From assembly GCF_021401125.1 (NCBI RefSeq), contig NZ_JACBFQ010000002.1:434001-498000 (forward strand): a stretch of 64,000 nucleotides of DNA, given 5' to 3'. The position numbers and the translations under genes are program-made. A model generated the notes under the pieces. The model was not told the origin of the DNA and made no database searches. It saw nothing but the letters and a program-made list of their open reading frames with translations. Position 1 is the stretch's first letter. Each line of letters opens with the position of its first letter. The DNA is from Xanthobacter sp. NM-59 (GTDB taxonomy: Bacteria; Pseudomonadota; Alphaproteobacteria; Rhizobiales; Xanthobacteraceae). Below, in pieces: positions 18,433 to 27,933 of the stretch.

Positions 18433-19359
18433 TCATCCGGCGGTGTGGAAGCACCAGGCCAGAATACCCTTCTGGGCGTGCAGGCGATTTTCCGCCTCGT
18501 CGAACACCACGGACTGCGGGCCGTCCATCACCTCGCTGGTCACCTCCTCCCCGCGATGAGCGGGCAGGCAGTGCATGAAGATGGCGTCCTTGTGGGCGCG
18601 GGCCATCAGCGAGCCATTGACCTGGTACGGCTTCAGCAGATTGTGGCGGCGCTCAGCCTCCTTATCGCCCATGGAAACCCAGGTGTCGGTGAGCACGCAA
18701 TCCGCGCCCTCCACCGCCTCTTCCGGGTCACGCATGAAGGTGACCTTGGCCTTGGTGCGCTTCACGAAGTCCTTCAGCGCCTGGCGCGGGCCCAGCTCCT
18801 TCGGCGTCGCCACCTTCATGGTGAAGTCGAAGCGCTCGGCCGCGTGGACCCAGGACGCCAGCACGTTGTTGGCGTCACCGGTCCAGGCCACCTGGCTGCC
18901 CTGGATGGAGCCGCGATGCTCCTCGAAGGTCATCACGTCCGCCATCACCTGGCAGGGATGGGAAATGCGCGTGAGGCCATTGATGACCGGCACGGTGGCA
19001 TAATCGGCCAGCTCCATGAGGTCATCATGATCCAGGATCCGGATCATGATGGCGTCCACGAAGCGGGAGAGCACACGCGCCGTGTCGGCGATGGTCTCGC
19101 CACGCCCGAGCTGCATCTCGTGGCCGGTGAGCATGATGGTCTCGCCGCCGAGCTGGCGCATGGCCAGGTCGAACGAGACGCGGGTGCGGGTGGAGGGCTT
19201 GTCGAACACCATGGCCAGCGACTTGCCGACGAGGGGACGATCTTCCGCCCCCGCCTTGCGCTTGGCCTTCAGGTCCTTGGACAATTCCAGCACCTTGCGC
19301 AGCTCGTCCGCCGGGATTTCCGACAAATCGAGGAAATGGCGCACACCGTTCTCCGTCAT
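18433..19359 (-). CDS. argF: ornithine carbamoyltransferase
   Basis: A 308-residue OTCase, which makes citrulline from ornithine and carbamoyl phosphate in arginine synthesis. The carbamoyl-phosphate site STRTR is at residues 56-60, HPCQVMADV follows near 133, and the ornithine-binding [12 protein letters not shown] is near 262. The ATG overlaps the argD stop by four bases (ATGA), showing translational coupling. Length and motifs are normal. Confidence 0.97.
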   Translation of the reverse strand: MTENGVRHFLDLSEIPADELRKVLELSKDLKAKRKAGAEDRPLVGKSLAMVFDKPSTRTRVSFDLAMRQLGGETIMLTGHEMQLGRGETIADTARVLSRFVDAIMIRILDHDDLMELADYATVPVINGLTRISHPCQVMADVMTFEEHRGSIQGSQVAWTGDANNVLASWVHAAERFDFTMKVATPKELGPRQALKDFVKRTKAKVTFMRDPEEAVEGADCVLTDTWVSMGDKEAERRHNLLKPYQVNGSLMARAHKDAIFMHCLPAHRGEEVTSEVMDGPQSVVFDEAENRLHAQKGILAWCFHTAG

Positions 19360-20564
19360 TCCGCTGCCCCCTTGGCCGGAGCGGGCGCGAGAGCCTGCTC
19401 CAGCCGCACACATGCGGCCTCGATCTTTTCCACTGCCAGGTCCGCCTCTTCCGCCGAAACGATGAGAGGCGGCAGGAGCCGCACCACATTGTCGGAGGCG
19501 CCGGGGGCCAGGAGTCCCTCTTCCCGCAGCGCCACCACCAGATCGCCGGCCGGCACCTGGGCCTTCACGCCCAGGAGCAGCCCCTTGCCACGCACTTCCG
19601 CGAGCACGCGCGGATGACGCGCCACCAACTGCCCCAGCTTCTCCTTGAGCCGGGCGGAGATGGTGTTCACATGGTCGAAGAACCCTTCGGCCAGAACAAG
19701 ATCGAGCACCGCATTGCCCACCGCCATGGCGAGCGGGTTGCCGCCATAGGTGGACCCGTGGGTGCCGAGCGTCATGCCCTTGGCGGCCGCCTCGGTGGCC
19801 AGGCACGCACCCATGGGGAAACCGCCGCCGATGCCCTTCGCCACCGCCATGATGTCCGGCGTGATGCCTTCCCACTCATGGGCGAAGAGCTTGCCGGTGC
19901 GGCCCACGCCGCACTGCACCTCATCGAGGACCAGCAGCAGGCCCTTTTCATCGCACAAGGCGCGCAGGCCCTTCAGGAATCCCTCGGGCGGAACGCGCAC
20001 GCCGCCCTCGCCCTGCACCGGTTCCAGCAGCACGGCACCGGTATAGGGGGTCACGGCCGCGCGCACGGCATCGAGGTCCCCGAACGGCACCTGATCGAAG
20101 CCCGGCAGAGCCGGCTCGAAACCTTCCAGATACTTGGCGTTGCCGCCCGCGGCGATGGTCGCCAGGGTGCGGCCATGGAACGCGCCCTGGAAGGTGATGA
20201 TGCGGTTCTTCTCCGGATTGCCGTTCGCGAACTGGTATTTGCGCGCCATCTTAATGGCGCACTCCAGCGCTTCCGCACCCGAATTGGTGAAGAACATGGT
20301 GTCCGCGAAGGTCGCGGCGGAAAGGCGCGAAGCCAGCTTCTCGCCGCCGGGAATGCGGAACAGGTTCGAGGTGTGCCAGAGCTTCTTCGCCTGCCCGGCC
20401 AATGCCTCGACCAGATAGGGATGGGCGTGGCCCAGCACGTTCACCGCGATGCCGGCGGTAAAATCGAGAAAACGTCGCCCGTCCGTCGTGACGAGCCAGC
20501 AGCCCTCTCCCCGTTCGAAATCGAGGTCGATGCGCGCATAGGTCGGCAGAACGGCGGTGATCAC
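19356..20564 (-). CDS. argD: acetylornithine aminotransferase
   Basis: A 402-residue class III PLP aminotransferase. The PLP lysine is Lys243 in [13 protein letters not shown]; the Asp pairing with the pyridine nitrogen is in [14 protein letters not shown] (Asp214). The N terminus [19 protein letters not shown] is that of ArgD. It converts N-acetylglutamate semialdehyde to N-acetylornithine and may also serve lysine synthesis. The start is a GTG at 20564 preceded by AGGAGG five bases away. A ~270-base leader with two hairpins precedes it; gcrA is divergent. Confidence 0.96.
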   Translation of the reverse strand: MITAVLPTYARIDLDFERGEGCWLVTTDGRRFLDFTAGIAVNVLGHAHPYLVEALAGQAKKLWHTSNLFRIPGGEKLASRLSAATFADTMFFTNSGAEALECAIKMARKYQFANGNPEKNRIITFQGAFHGRTLATIAAGGNAKYLEGFEPALPGFDQVPFGDLDAVRAAVTPYTGAVLLEPVQGEGGVRVPPEGFLKGLRALCDEKGLLLVLDEVQCGVGRTGKLFAHEWEGITPDIMAVAKGIGGGFPMGACLATEAAAKGMTLGTHGSTYGGNPLAMAVGNAVLDLVLAEGFFDHVNTISARLKEKLGQLVARHPRVLAEVRGKGLLLGVKAQVPAGDLVVALREEGLLAPGASDNVVRLLPPLIVSAEEADLAVEKIEAACVRLEQALAPAPAKGAAE

Positions 20565-20650
20565 GTGATCCTCCTGAGAACGAGCCTTGATCCGGCAACA
20601 TTACCGGCCAAAGACGACGTCTCCGTTGCTGGTTGCGAGCCAAAATCCAA

Positions 20651-20669
20651 CGCGAAAGCACTTTTCGCG
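20651..20669 (-). promoter_or_regulatory. hairpin in the argD leader
   Basis: CGCGAAA and TTTCGCG form a 7-bp perfect stem around GCACT, 87 bases before argD. Together with the terminator at 20795-20828 it gives the leader two stable hairpins. No function is known. Confidence 0.4.
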
Positions 20670-20794
20670 CGGGAGATCAGCCGGTGAATGCTCCGGAAGA
20701 TGGAGCGAACGCAGGCTTGAGCCGTGGAAGCGCCGCAATGACGGACCAGAAGAACCGCCATCGCCTTCGCGGCGCAGGCCCCGGACAAGCGAGA

Positions 20795-20828
20795 ATTAAA
20801 AAGGGCCGCCCCAGCGGGGGAGCGGCCC
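20795..20828 (-). terminator. intrinsic terminator in the argD leader
   Basis: On the minus strand GGGCCGC (20828-20822) pairs with GCGGCCC (20809-20803), extended by C/G pairs around the loop, and is followed by TTTTTAATT. It faces towards argD, whose start lies ~230 bases further on, and sits only a few bases after a good -10 element. It would stop argD transcription from that promoter unless antitermination or another start site is used. Confidence 0.75.
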
Positions 20829-20839
20829 GACACCCGTGA

Positions 20840-20867
20840 ATACTAATGATCGCGCGCGCGAGGTCAA
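20840..20867 (-). promoter_or_regulatory. predicted promoter of the argD leader
   Basis: On the minus strand a -35 TTGACC (20867-20862) and a -10 TAGTAT (20845-20840) are 16 bases apart. Transcription would begin near 20833, right before the terminator hairpin. Confidence 0.55.
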
Positions 20868-20956
20868 CATTTCTCCACGCATCTTCCGCCGAGCAGGCGC
20901 TCACGGCGCGCAGCGGCGGGCGGACGCCAAGGAACTGGGGAAAACGGCGTCAGAAC

Positions 20957-21104
20957 GTTAACCGACTCTGTCGCTCGCGCAGGGTATATTGTAGCGTGCT
21001 GACCGTCGCCTACGAGATCTCGTGCGACTGAGCTTCCTGGGACCCATAGGTTGTTAACCTTCTGCATGCGGAGCGCATGTGGGGCCGAGGAGGGAGTCCG
21101 AGTC
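20957..21104 (+). promoter_or_regulatory. gcrA upstream region with CtrA-like half-sites and GANTC methylation sites
   Basis: GTTAACC occurs at 20957-20963 and 21053-21059; TTAACC is the CtrA half-site core. CcrM methylation sites GANTC occur at 20964-20968 (GACTC, abutting the first GTTAACC), 21094-21098 and 21100-21104 (both GAGTC). In Caulobacter gcrA is part of the CtrA/DnaA/CcrM cell-cycle circuit, so the cluster is plausible as control DNA, but binding is only inferred. Confidence 0.45.
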
Positions 21105-21194
21105 GTCTCCGGCAGCATGGCGGTGCTGCCGCCACGGCGGAAATAGGGTGCCGCGTATCCGGCGCCGAGAAGATGCGGCAGATGGAGAAGAGCG

Positions 21195-21722
21195 ATGAGC
21201 TGGAATGACGAGCGCGTCGAACTCTTGAAGAAGCTCTGGAGCGAAGGCCTCTCCGCGAGCCAGATTGCCAATGAGCTGGGTGACATCACGCGCAATGCCG
21301 TGATCGGCAAGGTGCATCGCCTCGGCCTGTCCGGCCGCGCCAAGACGGCGACGCCGGCGGTGCGCCCGCAGCGCCCGGCGGCGCGGCCCGAGGGCCAGCG
21401 CGAGCAGCCCCGGCCGCAGCGCCCGATCACCCAGGGCAACACAGCCCTTGCGGCAGATATCGACGACATGCCGGAGGAGGCACCCGCCCCCGCGCCGGCG
21501 CCTGAAACCAACAGCAACGTCGTGCCCATGGGCCAGCGCTGCACCATCATGAACCTGACCGAGAGCACCTGCCGCTGGCCGGTGGGAGAGCCGGGCACCG
21601 ACAGCTTCTATTTCTGCGGCGCCAAGAGCAATCCGGGCATGCCCTATTGCACCCATCATGCCCGCATCGCCTACCAGCCGGTGCAGGATCGTCGGCGCGA
21701 TCGCCGGCTTGCCTATCTGTGA
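21195..21722 (+). CDS. gcrA: cell-cycle regulator GcrA
   Basis: A 175-residue GcrA. The N-terminal helix-turn-helix MSWNDERVELLKKLWSEG, SASQIANELGDITRNAVIGKVHRLGLSGR is nearly invariant in alphaproteobacteria. A Pro/Ala/Gln-rich linker follows (residues ~45-115). The C-terminal sigma-70-binding region includes CTIMNLTESTCRWPVGEPGTDSFYFCG and KSNPGMPYCTHHARIAYQP, with its conserved Cys/His residues. GcrA activates promoters carrying CcrM-methylated GANTC sites. It is divergent from argD. Confidence 0.96.
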   Translation: MSWNDERVELLKKLWSEGLSASQIANELGDITRNAVIGKVHRLGLSGRAKTATPAVRPQRPAARPEGQREQPRPQRPITQGNTALAADIDDMPEEAPAPAPAPETNSNVVPMGQRCTIMNLTESTCRWPVGEPGTDSFYFCGAKSNPGMPYCTHHARIAYQPVQDRRRDRRLAYL

Positions 21723-21733
21723 GCGCCCCATAC

Positions 21734-21758
21734 GGCGCCTGCCCTTCGGGCGGGCGCC
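21734..21758 (+). terminator. hairpin after gcrA
   Basis: GGCGCC-T-GCCC pairs with GGGC-GG-GCGCC around a TTC loop, 12 bases after the gcrA stop. The following run is only weakly T-rich (TGGTTTCGGG), so efficiency is uncertain. Confidence 0.5.
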
Positions 21759-22109
21759 GCTGGTTTCGGGATCTTGAAGGCTTGGCTGCATCCGGATTTC
21801 GCCGGGCCTAGATCCAGCAAAGCGCGGCGCCTGCCGAAGGGGCCGGCCACCAGCACCACTTTTGCGGCCACTGAAAAGCGCAGTGTTTGTTGCCGCATGA
21901 GGCGCCGGCATTCACATCAAAGCGCCCGCGCCGCCGGCAACATCTCCGGACTTTTGCGCATTTTGGTCTTTCGACGCGCCGGATACGGTCTCGCGGGCGG
22001 AATACACTCCCGAGCGTTTCTCGGACTTGCGACACAGCTCTAAATCAATGATTTAAAGCGCACCCTCGCGCGGCGCGCACGTTTCGTCGCGCGAAAACCC
22101 TCTGACGCC

Positions 22110-22130
22110 TTCCCCTGCCAAAGCAGGGAA
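22110..22130 (-). terminator. hairpin after phoB
   Basis: On the minus strand TTCCCTGC pairs with GCAGGGGAA (one bulged G) around TTTG, 16 bases after the phoB stop, with TTTTC following about a dozen bases later. A weak terminator for the Pho operon is likely. Confidence 0.45.
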
Positions 22131-22145
22131 TACGTGTCGCAGCGC

Positions 22146-22847
22146 TCAGTGCGCGCGGGCAAACATCTCGTTGAACGAGTAGCCCGCCCCGCGCACGGTT
22201 CGGATGGGGTCGGATTGGCGCCCGCGATTGATCGCCTTGCGCAGCCGCCCCACATGCACATCGACGGTCCGCTCGTCGATATAGACATCCTGTCCCCACA
22301 CGCCGTCCAGAAGCTGCTCACGCGAGAACACCCGGCCGGGGCTCTGCATGAGAAATTCCAGCAGCCGGAACTCGGTGGGCCCCAGATGCACTTCCCGCCC
22401 GGCGCGGTGGACACGGTGGGTTTCCCGATCGAGCTCGATGTCGCCGGCACGCAGCAGCGTCGCCACATGTTCCGGCTTCGCCCGCCGCAGCAGCGCGCGC
22501 ACCCGGGCCAGCAGCTCCGGAACGGAGAAGGGCTTCACCACATAATCGTCCGCGCCGGTGGCGAGGCCACGCACGCGCTCGGTTTCCTCGCCACGGGCGG
22601 TGAGCATGATGACCGGCAGACGCTCCGTCTCCGGGCGGGTCCGCAGCCGGCGGCAGAGCTCGATGCCAGACAGGCCCGGCAGCATCCAATCCAGGATGAC
22701 GAGATCGGGCACGCTTTCGCGCAGCCGCGTTTCGGCATCATCGCCGCGGCCGACATTTTCGACCGCATAGCCCTCCGACTCCAGATTGTACCGGAGCAGA
22801 AGGGTGAGCGGCTCCTCATCCTCGACGATCAGAATACGCGCCGGCAC
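22146..22847 (-). CDS. phoB: phosphate response regulator PhoB
   Basis: A 233-residue OmpR-type response regulator. The receiver domain shows the acidic pair in VEDEEP, phospho-acceptor Asp53 in LVILDWMLPG, and the switch lysine in DDYVVKPFS. The C-terminal winged helix includes HLGPTEFRLLEFLMQSPGRVFSREQLLD, DVYIDERTVDVHVGRLRKAI and the end IRTVRGAGYSFNE. Phosphorylated PhoB binds Pho boxes; one lies before pstS at 27934-27961. It is the last gene of the leftward phoR-pst-phoU-phoB series. Confidence 0.97.
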   Translation of the reverse strand: MPARILIVEDEEPLTLLLRYNLESEGYAVENVGRGDDAETRLRESVPDLVILDWMLPGLSGIELCRRLRTRPETERLPVIMLTARGEETERVRGLATGADDYVVKPFSVPELLARVRALLRRAKPEHVATLLRAGDIELDRETHRVHRAGREVHLGPTEFRLLEFLMQSPGRVFSREQLLDGVWGQDVYIDERTVDVHVGRLRKAINRGRQSDPIRTVRGAGYSFNEMFARAH

Positions 22848-22941
22848 AGTCTCTCACCCATGTCGAACATTCGGTCGCCGGGCGCCATTCCCGCGACACC
22901 GGACCGACGGCGGAGCCAGGGCCCCGCCGCCGAGCTCAAAC

Positions 22942-23664
22942 TCACGCCGTGCGGCCAGGAAAGGCCACGGTGGTGTCGCTGGAGGCGTCCGCCTTCGGGC
23001 GGCTCTCCGGCAACACCTGACCGGTCACCATGTAGTAGACGACCTCGGCGATATTGGTCGCATGGTCACCCATGCGCTCGATATTCTTCGCGCAGAACAG
23101 AAGATGCGTGCACACGGAAATGTTGCGCGGATCTTCCATCATGTACGTCAGAAGCTCGCGGAACAGCGAGGTGTACATGGTGTCGATGGCGTCGTCGCGG
23201 CCCCACACGTCGAGCGCCTTGCTCTCGTTGCGGCCCGCATAGGCGTCCAGCACCTCCTTGAGCTGCTCCAGCACCAGGTCAGACATGTGCTCCACGCCAC
23301 GCACCAGCTTCTGGGGGTGATATTCCCCCTCGATGGCGATGACGCGCTTGCCCACGTTCTTGGCCAGGTCGCCGATGCGCTCCAGGTCGTTGGCGATGCG
23401 GATTGCGGCGACGATCTCGCGCAGGTCGCTGGCCACCGGCTGGCGCTTGGCGATAACGAGCACCGCCTTGTCCTCGATGTCGCGCTGCACCTGATCGATG
23501 CCGGCGTCGAGGGAGACCACCTTCTGGGCGACGCTGATGTCGCGCTTGATGAGGGCAGTGACGGCGTCGGCGACCAGGCGCTCCGCCTGGCCTCCCATCT
23601 CCACGACCTTACGGCCGATGTCCTTGAGTTCGACGTCGAACGAGGTGACGGTATGATCGGGCAT
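22942..23664 (-). CDS. phoU: phosphate signalling protein PhoU
   Basis: A 240-residue PhoU with two three-helix repeats. The metal-binding motifs appear as VSLDAGIDQVQRDIED, NDLERIGDLAKNV and, in the second repeat, KNIERMGDHATNIAE. PhoU represses PhoR signalling through the Pst transporter when phosphate is plentiful. The ATG at 23664 (MPDHTVTSF) is chosen because AGGGG stands nine bases upstream and the N terminus fits the family; in-frame ATGs at 23673 and 23712 exist. With this start a ~19-base gap separates it from pstB. Confidence 0.95.
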   Translation of the reverse strand: MPDHTVTSFDVELKDIGRKVVEMGGQAERLVADAVTALIKRDISVAQKVVSLDAGIDQVQRDIEDKAVLVIAKRQPVASDLREIVAAIRIANDLERIGDLAKNVGKRVIAIEGEYHPQKLVRGVEHMSDLVLEQLKEVLDAYAGRNESKALDVWGRDDAIDTMYTSLFRELLTYMMEDPRNISVCTHLLFCAKNIERMGDHATNIAEVVYYMVTGQVLPESRPKADASSDTTVAFPGRTA

Positions 23665-23683
23665 CTGTACCATTCCCCTGGCC

Positions 23684-24508
23684 TCAGCCGAAGCGGCCGG
23701 TGATGTAGTCACGCGTCTTGATTTCCTTCGGGTTCGTGAAGATCACGTCCGAAGGCGCCACCTCGATCAGCTCGCCCAGATAGAAGAAGGCGGTGATGTC
23801 GGCGCAGCGCGCGGCCTGCTGCATGTTGTGGGTCACGATGACGATGGTGAAGTCGCGCTTCAGCTCGTCGATGAGGTCCTCGATCTTCGAGGTGGAAATG
23901 GGGTCCAGCGCCGAGGTGGGCTCGTCCAGCAGGATCACCTCGGGCCGCACCGCGATGGTGCGGGCGATGCACAGGCGCTGCTGCTGGCCGCCGGACATGC
24001 CGAGCGCGGAGGTGTTGAGGCGATCCTTCGTCTCGTCCCAGATGGCCGCCTTACGCAGGCACCATTCCACACGCTCGTCCATCTGCGACTTGTTCAGCCT
24101 CTCATGCAGGCGCACGCCGAAGGCGATGTTGTCATAGATGGACATAGGGAAGGGCGTGGGCTTCTGGAACACCATGCCGATGCGGCTGCGCACCACCGTG
24201 GAATCCAGCTCCTTGCCGACGATGTTAACGCCGTCGAACAGCACCTGTCCTTCCGCGCGCTGGCCCGGATAAAGGTCATACATCCGGTTGAACACGCGCA
24301 GCAGCGTGGACTTGCCGCAACCGGAAGGCCCGATCATGGCGGTGACGCGCTTTTCGGGAATTTCGAAGTTGATGTTCTTCAGCGCATGGCTCTGGCCATA
24401 GTAGAACTGAAGACCTTCCACCTTCAATTTCACCGGCGCGGGCGGCGCATCGGGCCGGGCCGCGACCGAGGTGGCGATGCTGATGGACGGATCGACCGCA
24501 GACGTCAT
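23684..24508 (-). CDS. pstB: phosphate ABC transporter ATP-binding protein PstB
   Basis: A 274-residue ABC ATPase. Walker A is GPSGCGKST (60-68), the signature is [14 protein letters not shown], and Walker B is [32 protein letters not shown] and the C-terminal [27 protein letters not shown] are specific to PstB. It powers high-affinity phosphate import with PstA and PstC. The ATG at 24508 has GAGG just upstream. Confidence 0.97.
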   Translation of the reverse strand: MTSAVDPSISIATSVAARPDAPPAPVKLKVEGLQFYYGQSHALKNINFEIPEKRVTAMIGPSGCGKSTLLRVFNRMYDLYPGQRAEGQVLFDGVNIVGKELDSTVVRSRIGMVFQKPTPFPMSIYDNIAFGVRLHERLNKSQMDERVEWCLRKAAIWDETKDRLNTSALGMSGGQQQRLCIARTIAVRPEVILLDEPTSALDPISTSKIEDLIDELKRDFTIVIVTHNMQQAARCADITAFFYLGELIEVAPSDVIFTNPKEIKTRDYITGRFG

Positions 24509-24629
24509 CTGAGCCTCACTAGATTTGGGTCGCCCGGGGGCAGCCGGGCTTGGGTCCTGTGCGGCCCGGCACAAAGGGCGCCGGGCGGAAGAGCGGGGCG
24601 CATCGCGCAGGTGACGCGCCCATGTTCGT

Positions 24630-25463
24630 TCAATGGCCGCGCGACAGCACGAGGCGCGAGACGACGTTCAGCACCAGCACGCCCACGGTGATGATGAGCG
24701 CACCCGCCCAGGCGAGAGCCACCCAATCGTCGAAGGGGCTGCCAGCATATTGATAGATCGCGACCGGCAGGCTCGCCATGGGGCTGTTGAGGTCCAGCGA
24801 CCAGGCATTGTTGCCGAGCGAGGTGAACAGCAGCGGCGCCGTCTCGCCGGCCGCGCGGGCGATGGCGAGCAGCAGGCCGGTGACGATGCCGGCGCGCGCC
24901 GCGCGCCAGGTGATGAACATCACCACCTTCCACTGCGGGGCACCGAGGGCGAATGCCGCCTCGCGCAGGCCAACGGGGACCAGGTTCAGCATGTCCTCGG
25001 TCGTGCGCACCACCACCGGGATCACCAGGATGGCGAGAGCAAGCGAGCCGGCCCAGCCGGAGAAGCCGCCCAACGGCACCACCAGCAGGGTGTAGATGAA
25101 CAGGCCGACCAGGATGGACGGCGCCGACAGCAGGATGTCGTTCACGAACCGGGCGGCCGCGGCGATCTTCGTGCCCTTGCCGTTCTCGGCGAGGAAGGTA
25201 CCGGCAAAGATGCCGATGGGCGCGCCGATCAGCATGGCGATGCCCACCTGGATCAGCGACCCGACGATGGCATTGGCGAGGCCGCCATTCTGCCCGGGCG
25301 GGGCGGTGACATTGGTGAACACCGAGAAGCTGAGCGCCGGCAGACCGCGGGCGAGCAGCGTCCAGAGAATCCAGCCGAGCAGGAACAGCGCGAGAAACGC
25401 GAAGCCGGTCGAGAGCGCCTTCACGACGGCGTCCTTGGAGCGGCGAGCGGCGAGCGATGCCAT
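24630..25463 (-). CDS. pstA: phosphate ABC transporter permease PstA
   Basis: A 277-residue inner-membrane permease with about six transmembrane segments. The EAA loop contacting PstB is in [25 protein letters not shown], and [16 protein letters not shown] is the PstA signature. The ATG at 25463 follows GGGAG; a TTG at 25484 overlapping the pstC stop is possible but the added residues are not conserved. It lies between pstC and pstB on the same strand. Confidence 0.95.
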   Translation of the reverse strand: MASLAARRSKDAVVKALSTGFAFLALFLLGWILWTLLARGLPALSFSVFTNVTAPPGQNGGLANAIVGSLIQVGIAMLIGAPIGIFAGTFLAENGKGTKIAAAARFVNDILLSAPSILVGLFIYTLLVVPLGGFSGWAGSLALAILVIPVVVRTTEDMLNLVPVGLREAAFALGAPQWKVVMFITWRAARAGIVTGLLLAIARAAGETAPLLFTSLGNNAWSLDLNSPMASLPVAIYQYAGSPFDDWVALAWAGALIITVGVLVLNVVSRLVLSRGH

Positions 25464-25480
25464 GGGTGACGACTCCCGGA

Positions 25481-26458
25481 TCAATCCATCCGGGAGCGCA
25501 CGAGCGCCCGGGACAGTGCCAGCACGATGAAGGAGATGACGAACAGGATGAAGCCGAGCTGCAGCAGCGAGGTCAGCTTCAGCGAGCCGAGCTGGGCTTC
25601 CGGAAACTCGTTGGCGATGGCGGACGCGATGGTCGCGCCCGGCGCAAACAGGGAGGCCGACAGTCGCGTGGCATTGCCGATGACGAAGGTCACCGCCATG
25701 GTCTCACCCAAGGCGCGGCCGAGGCCGAGCATGATCGCGCCCACCATGGCCGTGCGGCCGTAGGGCACCGACACGTTCTTGTAGACCTCATAGGTCGTCG
25801 CGCCGACGCCGTAGGCGGATTCCTTCAGCATGGGCGGAACCGATTCCAGCGTCTCGACGAACATGGCCGTGATGAAGGGCAGGATCATCACCGCCAGGAT
25901 CAGCCCAGCCGTGAGCATGCCCGAGCCGAGGGGCGGACCCTGGAACAGCAGGCCGAGGAGCGGCAGCTGGCCGAGCGTGTCGATGAGCGGCGGCTGCACA
26001 TAGGCGGCCATGAGCGGGACGATGACGAAGAAGCCCCACATGCCGTAGATGATCGAGGGCACCGCGGCGAGCAGCTGCACAGCCACGCCGATGGGCTGCT
26101 TGAGCCTCTGGGGCGCGATCTCGGTGAGGAAGAAGGCAATGCCGAACGACAGCGGCAGCGCGACCACCACGGCGATGACGGCGCTGAACAGCGTGCCATA
26201 GATCATCACCAGGGCGCCGTAATTCTCGGTCACCGGATTCCAGCTGGCGGTCCAGATGAATTCGAGGCCGAAGTGCTGCAGCGCGGGAAGGCCACCCTGA
26301 AACAGCTCGGCAATGATGAGGCCGAGCAGGATCAGGACGAAAATGCCGCTGCCCCAGAGCAGGGCCACGAAGATGGGATCGGCGATCCTGCCGGTTCCCT
26401 TGGCCTTGCTGATGGGTTCGACCGGAGCCGACCCCAAACCGTCCATCGTCGCTTCCAT
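25481..26458 (-). CDS. pstC: phosphate ABC transporter permease PstC
   Basis: A 325-residue inner-membrane permease with about six transmembrane segments starting at DPIFVALLWGSGIFVLILLGLI. LKESAYGVGATTYEVYKNVSVPYG is the EAA loop; GLGRALGETMAVTFVIGNA is characteristic of PstC. The ATG at 26458 (MEATMDGLGSAPVEP) is preferred; the open frame upstream runs through the pstS-pstC spacer. pstA begins within ~20 bases of the stop. Confidence 0.95.
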   Translation of the reverse strand: MEATMDGLGSAPVEPISKAKGTGRIADPIFVALLWGSGIFVLILLGLIIAELFQGGLPALQHFGLEFIWTASWNPVTENYGALVMIYGTLFSAVIAVVVALPLSFGIAFFLTEIAPQRLKQPIGVAVQLLAAVPSIIYGMWGFFVIVPLMAAYVQPPLIDTLGQLPLLGLLFQGPPLGSGMLTAGLILAVMILPFITAMFVETLESVPPMLKESAYGVGATTYEVYKNVSVPYGRTAMVGAIMLGLGRALGETMAVTFVIGNATRLSASLFAPGATIASAIANEFPEAQLGSLKLTSLLQLGFILFVISFIVLALSRALVRSRMD

Positions 26459-26684
26459 CTGATGCCCATCCCTGCGCCGCCTTGGGCGACCTTGAGTTGC
26501 GACCTCGCACGCGCCCGATCGAACCGGGCCGCGGACCTTGCGTGGGGACATGACTGGCACCGGGCACCCCGACGGACAGCCGCCGCGCACCTCGGACTCA
26601 ACCAACGGACGAGCGCCCATTACCTGGCAGCGTCCGTCACCTGGCGAAGGGCAGCTCCCGCACGGTCCGCCCGCTCACCCGAAA

Positions 26685-26712
26685 CCTTGCCCGCGCCGAA
26701 GCGCGAGCAAGG
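26685..26712. promoter_or_regulatory. stable hairpin between pstS and pstC
   Basis: CCTTGCCCGCGCC and its near-perfect complement GCGCGAGCAAGG form a 12-bp stem with one mismatch around GAA, just after the pstS stop. There is no T-run directly after it on the minus strand. Such hairpins often protect the abundant binding-protein mRNA or limit readthrough into the permease genes; the role here is inferred. Confidence 0.5.
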
Positions 26713-26731
26713 CGTTTTGCTCAAAGCCGGA

Positions 26732-27772
26732 TCAGAGGACCGGCTTGCCTTCGGGGGTGAGGATTTCCTTCTTGAAGGCTTCCTCGACCCGCTTCACCAC
26801 CGCTTCCGGCAGCGGGATATAGTGGAGCTTCTCCGCCATCTCGCGGCCTTCCTTGCCGTAGGCCCAGGAGAAGAACTGCATGGTCACGCGAGAGGTCTCG
26901 ACGTTCTTGGGGTCCTTCGGCAGCAGCACATAGGTGGGGCTGACGATGGGCCAGGCGGTCTCGGCCGGAGCGTCGATCATGGACGCGGCGAAGTCCTTGG
27001 CATTGTCCCAGTCGGCGGCGGCAGCGGCGGCCTCGAAAGCCTTGGTCTCGGGCACGACGAACTTGCCGGCCCTGTTCTGCAGCTGGGTCACCACCAGGTT
27101 GTTGGCGGCGGCGTAGATGAACTCCACGTAGCCGACGCCACCCTTGGTGTTCTTCACGTTGCCGGTCACGCCCTCATTGCCCTTGGCGCCCGCGCCAGCC
27201 GGCCACTGCACGGAGGTGGCGGAACCAACCTTGGACTTCCACTCCGGGCTCACGGCCGAGAGGTAGGACGTGAAGATGGCGGTGGTGCCGGAGGCATCCG
27301 AACGGTACACGGGCACGATGGCCTGCGAGGGCAGCTTCACGCCGGGGTTGAGGTCGGCGATCGCCTTGTCATCCCACTTGGTGATCTTGCCGAGATAGAT
27401 GTCGGCGAGCACCGGTCCGGTCAGCTTGAGCTGGTTGGTGGCGATGCCCTCGACGTTCACGGTGGCGACCACGGAGCCGATCACGGTCGGGAACTGCAGC
27501 AGCTTGTTGGCGGCGAGCTTCTCGGCCGGAACGGTGGCGTCGGAGGCGCCGAAGTCCACGGTGCGGTTGATGATCTGGTTCTGACCGCCGCCGGAGCCGA
27601 TGGACTGATAGTTCAGGGCGTTGCCGGTCTTCTCCTTATACTTCATGCCCCAGGCCTGGTAGACGGGGGCCGGGAAGGAGGCGCCGGCGCCGGTGAAATC
27701 AGCGGCCTGAGCGCTGCCAGCGAACAGCATGCCGGTCACGGCGAATGCGCCGAGAGCAGTGGTGAGCTTCAC
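26732..27772 (-). CDS. pstS: periplasmic phosphate-binding protein PstS
   Basis: A 346-residue binding protein with a signal peptide (KLTTALGAFAVTGMLFAGSAQA, cleaved before ADF). Phosphate-binding loops are seen in GAGASFPAPVYQAW, DFGASDATVPAEKL and PVYRSDASGTTAIFT. It hands phosphate to PstCAB. The start is a GTG at 27772 with AGGAGAG seven bases upstream; the longer open frame upstream would destroy the signal peptide. The triple Pho box lies ~160 bases upstream. Confidence 0.96.
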   Translation of the reverse strand: MKLTTALGAFAVTGMLFAGSAQAADFTGAGASFPAPVYQAWGMKYKEKTGNALNYQSIGSGGGQNQIINRTVDFGASDATVPAEKLAANKLLQFPTVIGSVVATVNVEGIATNQLKLTGPVLADIYLGKITKWDDKAIADLNPGVKLPSQAIVPVYRSDASGTTAIFTSYLSAVSPEWKSKVGSATSVQWPAGAGAKGNEGVTGNVKNTKGGVGYVEFIYAAANNLVVTQLQNRAGKFVVPETKAFEAAAAAADWDNAKDFAASMIDAPAETAWPIVSPTYVLLPKDPKNVETSRVTMQFFSWAYGKEGREMAEKLHYIPLPEAVVKRVEEAFKKEILTPEGKPVL

Positions 27773-27933
27773 GATTTCTCTCCTTGCCAATGTCGTTGCT
27801 GCCCGACGACCCCGAGACCCCCAAAACCGCACCGAATACCGCGCATCAACGATGCGCTGGAATGGCACGCTTTGGCCCCGGCCGTGACGCAACACTGGGC
27901 TACGAACTTCTAGTCCGTGCGAGGCAAGGTTCT

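Larger units (their letters stand above)
21723..22145. other. convergent intergenic region gcrA/phoB
   Basis: A 423-base stretch between the convergent gcrA and phoB genes. It holds a hairpin after gcrA (21734-21758) and one after phoB (22110-22130). The remaining bases show no coding frame with recognisable similarity. Confidence 0.6.

Noticed and set aside
20561..20833. A 90-codon minus-strand frame in the argD leader ending at the argD start
   Set aside because: No ribosome-binding site or similarity was evident; kept only as a remark in the leader finding, not as a gene.
25457..27913. An 818-codon plus-strand frame across pstA-pstC-pstS
   Set aside because: It is antisense to three firmly identified genes and its product is low-complexity His/Arg/Asp-rich.
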